Below, one piece after another: positions 1 to 8,248 of a DNA stretch of 64,000 nucleotides. Positions within the stretch are counted from its first letter, which is position 1. The number at the start of each line of letters is the position of its first letter. This DNA comes from Frigoriflavimonas asaccharolytica (GTDB taxonomy: Bacteria; Bacteroidota; Bacteroidia; Flavobacteriales; Weeksellaceae). The translations under genes and the position numbers were made by a program. The notes under the pieces were generated by a model that was not told where the DNA came from, did not search any database, and saw nothing but the letters and a program-made list of their open reading frames with translations. The DNA lies in the NCBI RefSeq assembly GCF_013294015.1, contig NZ_JABSNO010000006.1, positions 1 through 64,000 on the forward strand, written 5' to 3'.

Positions 1-186
1 TATAAACATTTTACTCGCTGCAGCGGCATTTAACTTTAAAAGGATGATGAATAAATGGAAATCTTCCATTTGCCAAATTTTAAATGTACTTTTATCCGTG
101 ATAACTTTAACTTGGAATCAAAAATTCCAGAAAATATCAATATTAAAATTTTAGAAATTGAAAATCATAGTGTTTTTAAGCGCTGA
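1..186 (+). mobile_element. Right end of an insertion sequence, cut by the window edge
   Basis: The segment carries the last residues of a DDE transposase and about 30 bases of non-coding end. It stops where the reverse-strand antitoxin-like gene begins. The terminal inverted repeat and target duplication cannot be verified because the other end lies outside the window. The boundary near 186 is inferred from the point where the neighbouring gene loses its expected C-terminus. Confidence 0.55.
2..154 (+). CDS. IS5/IS1182-like transposase, C-terminal fragment (partial)
   Basis: Frame 2 is open from the window edge to a TAG at 152-154 and gives 50 residues. They start with INILLAAAAFNFKRMMNKWK, the typical last helix of IS5/IS4-superfamily DDE transposases in Bacteroidota (LLAAAAFNFKRMMN). 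The catalytic DDE residues would lie upstream of the window, so activity cannot be judged. Exact family assignment is uncertain; the transposase call is fairly secure. Confidence 0.7.
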   Translation: MNILLAAAAFNFKRMMNKWKSSICQILNVLLSVITLTWNQKFQKISILKF

Positions 187-384
187 CTATTTATCCTTGT
201 TTTCTTGCCACCAATTTGTTTTAGACTCTTCGGCTAATTGATCTGCAATCTCTTGCGTTGCTTCACTTTTTTTAATTATTTCTTTATATTTCAAATAATT
301 AATGATGCGCTGCAATCCCAAAATGTCAAAATCAGCAGGAATTTTAAGAATAATTTCGTTGTCTTTACTATTTTCTAAAACCAT
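187..384 (-). CDS. Small antitoxin-like protein, probably truncated at its 3' end by the IS
   Basis: This 65-residue acidic protein contains ILKIPADFDILGLQRIINY and a tail SEATQEIADQLAEESKTNWW. Bacteroidota have many small proteins with an 'ATQE..D.LA.E....WW..N' tail, often lying just upstream of a PIN-type toxin gene; that partnership is recalled knowledge, not seen here. The longest frame starts with a TTG at 403-405, but that TTG lies inside a -7 box (403-410), so the ATG at 382-384 is the better start. The stop codon sits at the presumed IS junction, and no toxin gene follows. The gene may therefore be an orphan left by the IS. Confidence 0.6.
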   Translation of the reverse strand: MVLENSKDNEIILKIPADFDILGLQRIINYLKYKEIIKKSEATQEIADQLAEESKTNWWQENKDK

Positions 385-402
385 AACAATGTTATTAATA
401 AA

Positions 403-410
403 CAAATATA
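403..410 (-). promoter_or_regulatory. Promoter -7 box of the antitoxin-like gene
   Basis: On the reverse strand this reads TATATTTG, matching the Bacteroidota -7 consensus TANNTTTG, 18 bases before the ATG at 384. Confidence 0.5.
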
Positions 411-528
411 ACTAAAAATTTCAGCATCTTTTGCTTAAATTTGTCGGATATAATAGATCGAAAAAAGAATTTGATTGTTAAATTTTTGGTGTTTTTATCT
501 ATTGTTTTTAATTAATAGAATTTTATAA

Positions 529-612
529 ATGAAACTATTAGCAAGATTTATTGTTTTATGGTCAAGTTTTTTTAATATATTTTTACTCACTTTTTTTATT
601 TTTATAAAATGA
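529..612 (+). CDS. Possible 27-residue hydrophobic peptide
   Basis: A short frame encodes MKLLARF followed by a strongly hydrophobic stretch. It overlaps the next short frame by ATGA (609-612), a layout typical of translational coupling. The region is very AT-rich, so chance is quite possible. Together with the next frame it could also be the remnant of one small membrane protein. Confidence 0.2.
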   Translation: MKLLARFIVLWSSFFNIFLLTFFIFIK

Positions 613-761
613 GAGATAGCATAAATTTTAGTCTTTCAGAATTTATATTTTGGGGTTTTTGGATTACAATTTACTCGATAATTAATTGTTTTTTTGCAAC
701 TAAAATTTTTAGAAAAACTCGAAAACTCAGAAACTCAAAAACTCAATTAAGCAATATATGA
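609..761 (+). CDS. Possible 50-residue single-span membrane peptide
   Basis: The frame starts in the ATGA overlap at 609 and encodes MRDSINFSLSEFIFWGFW, one likely membrane helix, then a basic tail. Its TGA (759-761) overlaps the ATG (758) of the epimerase gene, so the two could be translationally coupled. No family is recognised. Support is positional only. Confidence 0.25.
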   Translation: MRDSINFSLSEFIFWGFWITIYSIINCFFATKIFRKTRKLRNSKTQLSNI

Positions 762-1765
762 TTCTCATAACAGGCGCAACAGGAATTCTCGGTAGAGTAG
801 TGGTTTTGGAACTTTTGAAAAGTGGCAAACAAGTTCGTGCTTGCAAACGTGCAACTTCAAATGTAGAAGATGTGAGAAATTCTTTCAAATTTTACACAGA
901 AAATCCCGACGAATATTATAATAAAATAGAATGGGTAGATGTAGATTTTGAAGATGCAGAGTCTTTGAAAACCGCTTTAGAAAACGTTACAGAAATTTAT
1001 CATTGTGCTGGAAAAGTAAGTTTTCACCCGAAAGATAAAAAGGAATTGCACCAGAATAATATAAAATTTACAGAGCAACTTTTGTATGCCTGTGAAAACT
1101 CTAGCGTACAAAATTTTTGTTACATTAGTTCTATCGCAGTTTTGGATGGAGTAAATGACTCTGGCGAAATAGATGAAACTTGCGATTACAACCCGAAAAT
1201 TTCGCATTCTGCTTATGCAGCTTCCAAACATTTTGCAGAAATGGAAGTTTGGCGCGCTTCCGCAGAAGGTTTGAATACCGTAATTCTTAATCCAGGTGTG
1301 ATCCTCGGAAGTGGAAATTGGAAAAATAGCAGTGGAACATTATTCTCAACTTTTATTAAAAATAAATTTACTTTTTCTGGCGGCACAGCTTATGTAGATG
1401 TGCGAGACGTTGCCAAAATTGCCCTAGAATTAATGGATAATAAACATTTTGGAGAGCGATTTGTTGTAGTTGCAGAAAACAAGAATTTCGTGACAATTGC
1501 AGATCAAATTCGCGAAAAAGTTGGACTTTCTAAGACAAAATTGTTGCCAATGTTTTTATTAAATATAGGTAGAATTCTCAATATTTTGCTGGGTTGGCTC
1601 ATTTCACCATTAAAAATGATTTCTAAGCCAAACATAGAAGCCGTAAGCACAAATACAAAAGTGAGCAACAAGAAATTGCTAAAAACTATCAATTATCCAT
1701 TTATTTCTATACAAGAGAGTGTAGAATTCCATTTAAATAATTATATTTCAGATCATAAAAAATAA
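758..1765 (+). CDS. NAD(P)-dependent epimerase/dehydratase (extended SDR)
   Basis: This 335-residue protein starts with the Rossmann dinucleotide-binding motif ITGATGILG (residues 4-12), carries serines at 124-125 and the catalytic pair Tyr153/Lys157 (YAASK), and so is an intact extended SDR. The length fits the family. The 3-beta-hydroxysteroid dehydrogenase / dihydroflavonol reductase-like branch is plausible, but the substrate cannot be read from sequence. Its stop codon shares a base with the start of the acyl-CoA ligase gene (1765), so the two are almost certainly co-translated. This suggests a lipid or isoprenoid-related substrate. Confidence 0.88.
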   Translation: MILITGATGILGRVVVLELLKSGKQVRACKRATSNVEDVRNSFKFYTENPDEYYNKIEWVDVDFEDAESLKTALENVTEIYHCAGKVSFHPKDKKELHQNNIKFTEQLLYACENSSVQNFCYISSIAVLDGVNDSGEIDETCDYNPKISHSAYAASKHFAEMEVWRASAEGLNTVILNPGVILGSGNWKNSSGTLFSTFIKNKFTFSGGTAYVDVRDVAKIALELMDNKHFGERFVVVAENKNFVTIADQIREKVGLSKTKLLPMFLLNIGRILNILLGWLISPLKMISKPNIEAVSTNTKVSNKKLLKTINYPFISIQESVEFHLNNYISDHKK

Positions 1766-3528
1766 TGAACGTAGCAGAATTTTTAAATAAAAATACAGAG
1801 AAATTTCCCTCAAAACCAGCAATTGGTTTTAAGAAAAAAGAGGAATGGACGGAAATATCGTGGTCTCAATTTAGAACAATAGTTTTTAAAACAGCAAATG
1901 CACTGCGAAATGCGGGCATTTCCTCTGGAGATAATGTTGCCATTTATTCAGATAATTCTGCAGAATGGATCATCTTAGATTTAGCAATTCTATCAGTTGG
2001 AGCTGTTACAGTTCCTATTTATTCTACGAATAATCTCGAACAAGCAGAATATATTTTAAATGAAACCGCATGCAAAATGATCTTGGTGGGAAACCAAGAG
2101 CAATATGATGCTGCTTTTGAAATATTAAATAAAAATAAAATCTTACAGCAAATAATTGTTGCTAAAAAAGCGATCTGGATAAAGAAAGAAAGCAGCCAAT
2201 ATTTAGAAGATTTAATAGAAGATGAAGATGAAAATTTCGAATTGGTTTCTAAAGAAGATGAAGATTTGGCTACCATTATCTATACTTCTGGCACAACTGG
2301 AGTTCCCAAAGGAGTGATGCTTTCGCACGGGAATTTCCACCAATCTGTAGATGCGCATTTTAGCTTTTTTAAATTCAAAAATTTTGAAAATGAAACTTCA
2401 TTAGCGTTTTTGCCATTAACGCATATTTTTGAAAGAAGCTGGACATTACTCGCGCTTTCTGGTGGTGCAAAGGTTTATTTTTTAGAAAATACCAAATTAA
2501 TTGCACATGCATTATCAGAAATAAAACCGACCATAATGTGTGCTGTTCCAAGGTTTTACCAAAAAATTTATGCAAGTGTGAATGAAACGGCAAATACCAG
2601 TTCGAGCACCAAAAAGAATATTTTTAAATGGGCTTTGAAAACCGGAACTGAAGTTGCAGAATTGAAACGTTTGGATAAGAAAATTCCACTTCTGTTAAAA
2701 TTTAAAAATAAAATTGCTGGAACTTTAGTTTTCGATAAAATTAAAAATAAAATGGGTGGTAAACTTTGGTTTATGCCTTGTGGTGGAGCTTCCGTTTCTG
2801 CAGAAGTTACTCAATTATTTGAAGCCATGGGAATTCACATTACAGTTGGCTATGGTTTGACGGAAACTACGGCTACTTTAACGTGTTTTTCTACCCATCA
2901 TTTCGAGCACGGATCCGCAGGAATTCCAATTGGTGATACCGAAATTAAAATTGGCGAAAACGACGAAATTCTCGCCAAAGGAAGAGGTATAATGAAAGGT
3001 TATTATAAAAAACCGATAGAAACTGCAGAGGTTTTCACGGAAGATGGCTGGTTTAAAACTGGAGATTTAGGCAAATTTGATGCAGCAGGAAATCTTATCA
3101 TCACAGATAGGATAAAAGATTTAATGAAAACATCTAACGGAAAATATATAACGCCGCAACCTATTGAAAATCTGCTTTCTAATGATAATTACATCAATCA
3201 AGTAATGGTAGTTGCAGAGGGCAAACCGTATGTAACGGCTTTAATAATTCCTAACTTTGAAGCTTTGCAAGAACTTATTTCTAAGATGAATATTCCTTTT
3301 ACAAATTGGTCTGAAATGGTGAATTCTGATAAAATAAAACAATTTTACGATGAAAAAATTGATGAAATTCAGAAAAAATTATCTGGTTTTGAAAAGGTGA
3401 AAAAATTTGTTTTGATGTCTGCAGAATTTGAAATTGGCAGTGGAGAAATAACCCCAACTTTGAAAATAAAAAGAAATGTAGTGATGAAAAAGTACGCAGA
3501 AATCATCGATAAAATGTACAATTCTTAA
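1765..3528 (+). CDS. Long-chain fatty acid--CoA ligase (AMP-forming)
   Basis: This 587-residue adenylate-forming enzyme activates a fatty acid to acyl-AMP and then acyl-CoA. The P-loop IIYTSGTTGVPKG lies at 171-183, followed by the conserved YGLTET motif and TGDLG in the hinge region (DGWFKTGDLG), and a C-terminal lysine domain near KIKRN. Length and motifs match the FAA1/FadD-like long-chain group of Bacteroidota. The start overlaps the epimerase stop by one base, and diphosphomevalonate decarboxylase follows 27 bases later. Chain-length specificity is not determinable. Confidence 0.9.
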   Translation: MNVAEFLNKNTEKFPSKPAIGFKKKEEWTEISWSQFRTIVFKTANALRNAGISSGDNVAIYSDNSAEWIILDLAILSVGAVTVPIYSTNNLEQAEYILNETACKMILVGNQEQYDAAFEILNKNKILQQIIVAKKAIWIKKESSQYLEDLIEDEDENFELVSKEDEDLATIIYTSGTTGVPKGVMLSHGNFHQSVDAHFSFFKFKNFENETSLAFLPLTHIFERSWTLLALSGGAKVYFLENTKLIAHALSEIKPTIMCAVPRFYQKIYASVNETANTSSSTKKNIFKWALKTGTEVAELKRLDKKIPLLLKFKNKIAGTLVFDKIKNKMGGKLWFMPCGGASVSAEVTQLFEAMGIHITVGYGLTETTATLTCFSTHHFEHGSAGIPIGDTEIKIGENDEILAKGRGIMKGYYKKPIETAEVFTEDGWFKTGDLGKFDAAGNLIITDRIKDLMKTSNGKYITPQPIENLLSNDNYINQVMVVAEGKPYVTALIIPNFEALQELISKMNIPFTNWSEMVNSDKIKQFYDEKIDEIQKKLSGFEKVKKFVLMSAEFEIGSGEITPTLKIKRNVVMKKYAEIIDKMYNS

Positions 3529-3555
3529 AAATATATTATATAAATAATTTAGAAT

Positions 3556-4611
3556 ATGACCGAATTTTCAGGAAATAGAAACTTCAAAATCTCTAATCAA
3601 AAGGTTGTAGAATCTTGTTCTTCCAACATCGCACTGATAAAATATTGGGGCAAATATGAGGGCCAAATTCCGGCCAATCCAAGCATCAGCTTTACATTAA
3701 ACCACTGTAAAACAAATACTGAGATGGAGTTTTTTGCTGCGGAAGAATTTTCAGTACAAACTTATTTAGCAGGAAATGAAGAAGTGAAATTCGCCGAAAA
3801 AATAGAAAAATACTTCAAAAGCATCGAAGTGTATTTACCATGGATTTTAAAAGGGAAATATATCATCAAAACTGAAAATACATTTCCGCACAGCTCTGGT
3901 ATTGCAAGTTCTGCATCGGGTTTTGGTGCCATCGCAAAATGTTTGATGAGTTTAGATCATAATTTTAATGTTGACAACCAACAAGCAACAACCGACACGC
4001 AAAAAACGAGTTTTTTGGCTCGATTAGGCAGCGGAAGTGCTTGCAGAAGCTTGTACAATGGTTTGGTAGTTTGGGGAAAGACGGAAGAAGTTGCAGAAAG
4101 TTCTAATCTTTTTGCGGTACCTTATCCAAATGAGGAAATTCATCCTGTTTTCAAAAAATTTAACGATTGGGTTTTGCTCGTTCACGAAGGAGAAAAAACA
4201 GTAAGTTCTACAGTTGGTCATGCTTTGATGGACGATAATGCATATGCAGAACGAAGATTTGAAGAAGCCCATGAAAATTTTAAAATTTTAAAAGAAATTT
4301 TGAAAACTGGCGACATGAAAAGGTTCATCACTTTTGTAGAGCACGAAGCATTAACCTTGCATGCGATGATGATGATGAGCAATCCGGCGTATATTTTGAT
4401 GAAATCTGGTACGCTAGAAATCATCAATAATATTTGGGAATTTAGAAAAGAAACAGGGTTGAATATTTTTTTCACGTTGGATGCGGGTGCAAATGTGCAT
4501 GTTCTTTTTCCAGAAAATGAGGAATCGGATTCAATAAAATCATTTATAAAAGAAGAACTTTTGCCAAGTACACAAAATGGAAAAATGGTAATGGATGAGA
4601 TGAGTTTTTAA
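3556..4611 (+). CDS. mvaD: Diphosphomevalonate decarboxylase
   Basis: This 351-residue GHMP-fold enzyme decarboxylates mevalonate diphosphate to isopentenyl diphosphate with ATP, the last step of the mevalonate pathway. It shows the N-terminal signature ALIKYWGKYEG, the GHMP glycine/serine loop FPHSSGIASSASG, a second loop RLGSGSACRS, and the catalytic aspartate in TLDAGANVH. These are all expected for MvaD. The gene sits in a rightward run after the acyl-CoA ligase. Its presence indicates that this organism makes isoprenoids through mevalonate, as most Flavobacteriia do. Confidence 0.92.
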   Translation: MTEFSGNRNFKISNQKVVESCSSNIALIKYWGKYEGQIPANPSISFTLNHCKTNTEMEFFAAEEFSVQTYLAGNEEVKFAEKIEKYFKSIEVYLPWILKGKYIIKTENTFPHSSGIASSASGFGAIAKCLMSLDHNFNVDNQQATTDTQKTSFLARLGSGSACRSLYNGLVVWGKTEEVAESSNLFAVPYPNEEIHPVFKKFNDWVLLVHEGEKTVSSTVGHALMDDNAYAERRFEEAHENFKILKEILKTGDMKRFITFVEHEALTLHAMMMMSNPAYILMKSGTLEIINNIWEFRKETGLNIFFTLDAGANVHVLFPENEESDSIKSFIKEELLPSTQNGKMVMDEMSF

Positions 4612-4613
4612 AA

Positions 4614-5045
4614 ATGATAAAGAAAATCCGTAAAAAGTCTAATCTTTTCACAAAAATTCCAGTAAGTTTAATAATTCTTATTTTTGCTTTATACAGAATT
4701 GAAACCTCTGAAAATGCTAAAAAATTTGGCGTGGAAGTTTTCGTTTATTCAATAGTGATTTTTGGAATTTTTGTGAAAGCACTTTTAGCTTACGTTTTTC
4801 CTGAAATTATTTTAGATCAGGAGATAATTAAGTTTATTGGAAGAAGCAAGTTGAAGTGGAGCGCCACTAAATCTATAAAAATTACTGAAGTAGATAATGA
4901 AATTAGCATTGTCATAGAAAAATTTAATTCAAAAAAAATAATAGAACATCTAAAAGATTTAAATACCAATCAAATAGAGTTAGAAAAACTGATAAGGAAA
5001 TTTGCGCCAAATATAGATATTTCGCCAAATTTAAGTAGTTTTTAA
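4614..5045 (+). CDS. Small membrane protein of unknown function
   Basis: This 143-residue protein starts two bases after the mvaD stop. It has a basic N-terminus, two hydrophobic helices (about 15-27 and 40-62), then a cytoplasmic-looking region that resembles the PH-like domains of small two-helix membrane proteins (FIGRSKLKWSATKSIKITEV). No family can be named with certainty. Tight spacing suggests co-transcription with mvaD. Confidence 0.65.
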   Translation: MIKKIRKKSNLFTKIPVSLIILIFALYRIETSENAKKFGVEVFVYSIVIFGIFVKALLAYVFPEIILDQEIIKFIGRSKLKWSATKSIKITEVDNEISIVIEKFNSKKIIEHLKDLNTNQIELEKLIRKFAPNIDISPNLSSF

Positions 5046-5090
5046 AAATATTAATAAAGAAAATAAGACAATCAAAAGATTGTACTACAG

Positions 5091-5684
5091 ATGGAAAATA
5101 TAGAAAGAATAAGCGTTTTTTGCGGAAGCAGTTCCGGCGAAGACGAAATTTTTGTGAAGGAAGCCTACAAAGTTGGGAAATTGCTCGCAGATAATGGCAT
5201 CACCGTTGTTTATGGAGGTGCAAAAATAGGTGTAATGGGAAGTGTAGCAGATGGTGCGCTTGAAAATGAAGGTGAAGTAATTGGTGTGATTCCAGAATTT
5301 TTGGAAACCAAGGAAGTTTCTCACGACGGTCTTACAGATTTGATTGTAGTAGAAAGTATGCACCAAAGAAAGGCAATAATGTATCAACTATCAGACGCAA
5401 TTATCGTTCTGCCTGGTGGTTTTGGCACGATGGAAGAATTTTTTGAAATGCTAACTTGGGCACAATTAGGAATGCATCAAAAACCCATCGGAATTTTGAA
5501 TACCAAAGGATTTTATGATCATTTGCTTACCTTTTTTGATGAAATGCAAAAGCAAAATTTTATTACCAATACACATCAAAAATTATTTATTGTTGGCAAA
5601 ACAATGCCCACATTATTGAAAAGAATGGGGAAATACAAAGCCCCAAAATTGAAAAAATGGATAACAGAAGAGGAAGTGATTTAG
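5091..5684 (+). CDS. LOG-family (TIGR00730) Rossmann-fold phosphoribohydrolase
   Basis: This 197-residue protein belongs to the LOG / cytokinin riboside 5'-monophosphate phosphoribohydrolase family, which cleaves nucleoside 5'-monophosphates to base and ribose 5-phosphate. The signature PGGFGTMEE is at 108-116 and the paired basic residues R93/K94 precede it (MHQRK), as required for catalysis. In bacteria the physiological substrate is usually unknown. The gene ends 39 bases before the convergent EEP gene. Confidence 0.88.
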   Translation: MENIERISVFCGSSSGEDEIFVKEAYKVGKLLADNGITVVYGGAKIGVMGSVADGALENEGEVIGVIPEFLETKEVSHDGLTDLIVVESMHQRKAIMYQLSDAIIVLPGGFGTMEEFFEMLTWAQLGMHQKPIGILNTKGFYDHLLTFFDEMQKQNFITNTHQKLFIVGKTMPTLLKRMGKYKAPKLKKWITEEEVI

Positions 5685-5723
5685 TCTGATTTAAGATTTT
5701 ATCGTAATAAATTAATCAAAAAA

Positions 5724-6788
5724 TCATCTATCGCTTTCTGCTTTTTTACCTTCGTCAATTAATTCTTCTGCTTCAGTTTTTTCCTCGGTATCGCTCTTTT
5801 CTACTTCATTTTTTTGTTTTTGATCATTCTTATCAATATAAAATTCACAAAGGATAGGCAAATGATCTGAGCCAAAAGCTTCCAAAGTTTTCAAATTTTC
5901 TATAAAAATATCTGGAGAATGAAACATCAAATCTATCGGAAATCGCAATAATTTGTATTTAGCATGATAGGTTGATATAAAACCGCGACCAATTCTGGGA
6001 TCTATTAATTCGCTTACTTTTTTAAATAAAATCGAAGAATTAGACCATGCCACATTATTAAAATCACCGATTACCAAAACAGGTTTTTCTATATTTTTCA
6101 CTTCTTTTGCAACGCTCAAAATATCGCCATCTCGCTCTTTTGATGTTTCTTCTTCCGTAGGACTTGGTGGAGGAGGATGCACACCAAAAAATACAAATTT
6201 AAAACCATCTTCCGTTTCTAGATGCGCTTCTATACTGGGAATATCGTCTGCTACAAAATAATGAACTTTGGATTTTGCAACTTTAAATTTAGAGTAGAAG
6301 TGCATACCATACGTATTGTCCAATGATACTTTTATATGGTTTGGATAGTCTTTTTCTAAAATTTTCACAGCGTTTTCCCAATGTTCATCGCTTTCCATCA
6401 TAAGAAATAAGTCTGGTTCATTTTTTTTTATTAAAGAAATAAATGAAGCATAATCTTTATTAAATAAGTAAATATTTGCAGAAATAATCTTTATATTTTT
6501 AGAAGAATTTCTAGATTTTTGGTGCTTACTTCTTGGGTAAAGTGGTGTGTATTTAGCAAGAACAATACAATGATATGCTATGGTAATTAATAAAAATCCT
6601 TGGATTATATAAAATGAAGTAGAGAAATTGTTTAATAAAAATCCAGCTAAAAATGTTGCCAACATTATAATAGTCAATTGTGTTTTCCCAAAATCCCACA
6701 CGCGAAAAAGCCAATGTTGGTTTTTAAATCTTGGTAAAAAACTCACGACAAGCAGTACAGCACTGAATATTATATAAGCTTCCCACAT
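5724..6788 (-). CDS. Membrane-anchored endonuclease/exonuclease/phosphatase (EEP) family protein
   Basis: Three N-terminal membrane helices (within residues 1-80 of the chosen start) are followed by a full EEP domain with SANIYLF, the metal-binding glutamate in MMESDEHW, GVHPPPPSP, IGDFNNVAWS and the terminal GSDHLPI. The active site should face the periplasm. The longest frame reaches 6902, but that would cross the upstream E2 terminator and overlap the E2 gene. The ATG at 6786-6788 (MWEAYIIF) is chosen instead, giving 354 residues. The tail is rich in Glu and Lys. The substrate could be a phosphodiester, lipid or nucleic acid. Confidence 0.85.
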   Translation of the reverse strand: MWEAYIIFSAVLLVVSFLPRFKNQHWLFRVWDFGKTQLTIIMLATFLAGFLLNNFSTSFYIIQGFLLITIAYHCIVLAKYTPLYPRSKHQKSRNSSKNIKIISANIYLFNKDYASFISLIKKNEPDLFLMMESDEHWENAVKILEKDYPNHIKVSLDNTYGMHFYSKFKVAKSKVHYFVADDIPSIEAHLETEDGFKFVFFGVHPPPPSPTEEETSKERDGDILSVAKEVKNIEKPVLVIGDFNNVAWSNSSILFKKVSELIDPRIGRGFISTYHAKYKLLRFPIDLMFHSPDIFIENLKTLEAFGSDHLPILCEFYIDKNDQKQKNEVEKSDTEEKTEAEELIDEGKKAESDR

Positions 6789-6824
6789 AAAATATCTTTT
6801 TTCAAATTTAATAAATTTAATCAC

Positions 6825-6854
6825 AAAAAACGCACTCTCGTTTGAAAGTGCGTT
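6825..6854 (-). terminator. Rho-independent terminator of the E2 gene
   Basis: Arms 6829-6836 (AACGCACT) and 6847-6854 (AGTGCGTT) pair over 8 bp. On the reverse strand they are followed by six T. It lies 24 bases after the E2 stop. Confidence 0.85.
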
Positions 6855-6877
6855 AAGTTTATCGTAATTTAAAGATA

Positions 6878-8194
6878 TTAAATTTCTGTATTCATATCCC
6901 AATTTTGGAGATAATCGTGTACATGTTTCAAAAACATTCCGCCTAAAGAACCATCTACCACACGATGATCGTAAGAGTGAGACATAAACATCAAACTTCT
7001 AATTGCAATTACATCTCCGTCTTCGGTTTCCAAAACTGCAGGTTTTTTCACAATGGCACCAACAGCTAAAATGGCAACCTGAGGTTGTGGAATAATAGGT
7101 GTTCCCATTAAATTTCCAAATCCACCAACGTTTGAGATGGTATATGTTGCACCTTGCGTATCTTCTGGTTTCAATTTTTTATTTCTAGCTCTGTGTGCCA
7201 AATCATTGATGGCTTTTGCGAGACCAGAAAGCGATAGTTGGTCTGCATTCTTAATTACAGGTACAATCAAATTTCCGTCTGGTAAAGCGGTTGCCATACC
7301 AATATTGATGTTTTTCTTTTTGATGATTTTATCTCCATCTACAGAAACATTGATCATTGGGAAATCTTGAATTGCTTTCACAATAGCTTTCACAAAGATG
7401 GGCATAAACGTTAGTTTTTCGCCGTCTCTTTTCATAAAAAGATCTTTGTTTTTCGTACGCCATTTTACTACGTTCGTTACGTCTGTTTCTATAAAAGAAG
7501 TTACGTGTGGAGAAGTATGTTTGCTCTTCACCATTGCATCTGCAATTATTTTTCGCACTCTATCCATTTGGATTATTTCATCTCCTTCATTCAATTTTAT
7601 AGGTGCAACTGGAGCAGGAATGTTTTGTGCTTGCGCAGTTTGTGCAACTGGAATTGTTGCAACTGGTGCATTTCCTCTATTTTTAACGAAAGAGAGTATA
7701 TCTTCTTTAGTTATTCTACCTTCTAGACCAGAACCTTTTATAGAATTTAATTCGTTTTCAGTAATGTTTTCCTCTTTTACGATGGATTTCACCAATGGAG
7801 AAAGGTATAAATCTGAATCCAAAATCGTGGAGTTTCCAACACCATTTTGCAAGGGTTGTTCCAATTGCTGTAGAGTTTCTGCATCCGATGTAGGAATTTG
7901 ATTACTCACTTCCTCATGATCTTTTGGCTCATTATTTTGCATCGCTGCATCAGAATCTGTTTCCAAAATCGCGATTGCTTCGCCAATTTTCACAACATCG
8001 TCTTTTTGCTTCAGAAGCTTCACAATTTTTCCCGAAACTGGTGTCGGAACATCAGAATCTACTTTATCTGTTGCAATTTCTACAACGCTATCATCTTCAT
8101 TTACGGTGTCACCTTCATTGGCAAGCCAACTGATAATCGTAGCTTCCATCACGCCTTCTCCCATAGATGGAAGTAGTAATTTATATTCTGCCAT
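6878..8194 (-). CDS. 2-oxoacid dehydrogenase E2 (dihydrolipoamide acyltransferase)
   Basis: This 438-residue protein has one lipoyl domain (1-75, lipoyl lysine K44 in ATDKVDSDV), a proline/alanine-rich linker, a peripheral subunit-binding domain around 130-168 (LSPLVKSIVKEENI ... GRITKEDIL), and a C-terminal catalytic acyltransferase domain ending with the active-site SHSYDHRVVDG. It is the core of an E1-E2-E3 complex that transfers an acyl group to CoA. The MGEGVMEATI N-terminus resembles branched-chain/2-oxoglutarate types more than pyruvate types, but E1 and E3 are not in the window, so the substrate stays open. Confidence 0.9.
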   Translation of the reverse strand: MAEYKLLLPSMGEGVMEATIISWLANEGDTVNEDDSVVEIATDKVDSDVPTPVSGKIVKLLKQKDDVVKIGEAIAILETDSDAAMQNNEPKDHEEVSNQIPTSDAETLQQLEQPLQNGVGNSTILDSDLYLSPLVKSIVKEENITENELNSIKGSGLEGRITKEDILSFVKNRGNAPVATIPVAQTAQAQNIPAPVAPIKLNEGDEIIQMDRVRKIIADAMVKSKHTSPHVTSFIETDVTNVVKWRTKNKDLFMKRDGEKLTFMPIFVKAIVKAIQDFPMINVSVDGDKIIKKKNINIGMATALPDGNLIVPVIKNADQLSLSGLAKAINDLAHRARNKKLKPEDTQGATYTISNVGGFGNLMGTPIIPQPQVAILAVGAIVKKPAVLETEDGDVIAIRSLMFMSHSYDHRVVDGSLGGMFLKHVHDYLQNWDMNTEI

Positions 8195-8212
8195 TATAAT
8201 ATTTGATTTTTA

Positions 8213-8220
8213 CAAATATA
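8213..8220 (-). promoter_or_regulatory. Promoter -7 box of the E2 gene
   Basis: Reverse-strand TATATTTG, 18 bases ahead of the E2 ATG at 8194. No clear TTG at the -33 position was found. Confidence 0.5.
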
Positions 8221-8248
8221 AGAAAATTTGTGTTTTTTAACGGGTAAA

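Noticed and set aside
6789-6902. Longer N-terminus for the EEP protein
   Set aside because: It would cross the E2 terminator and overlap the E2 coding region.
7398-7901. 167-codon open frame on the plus strand
   Set aside because: It is the complement of the E2 gene, which has clear domains; the plus-strand product has no recognisable features.
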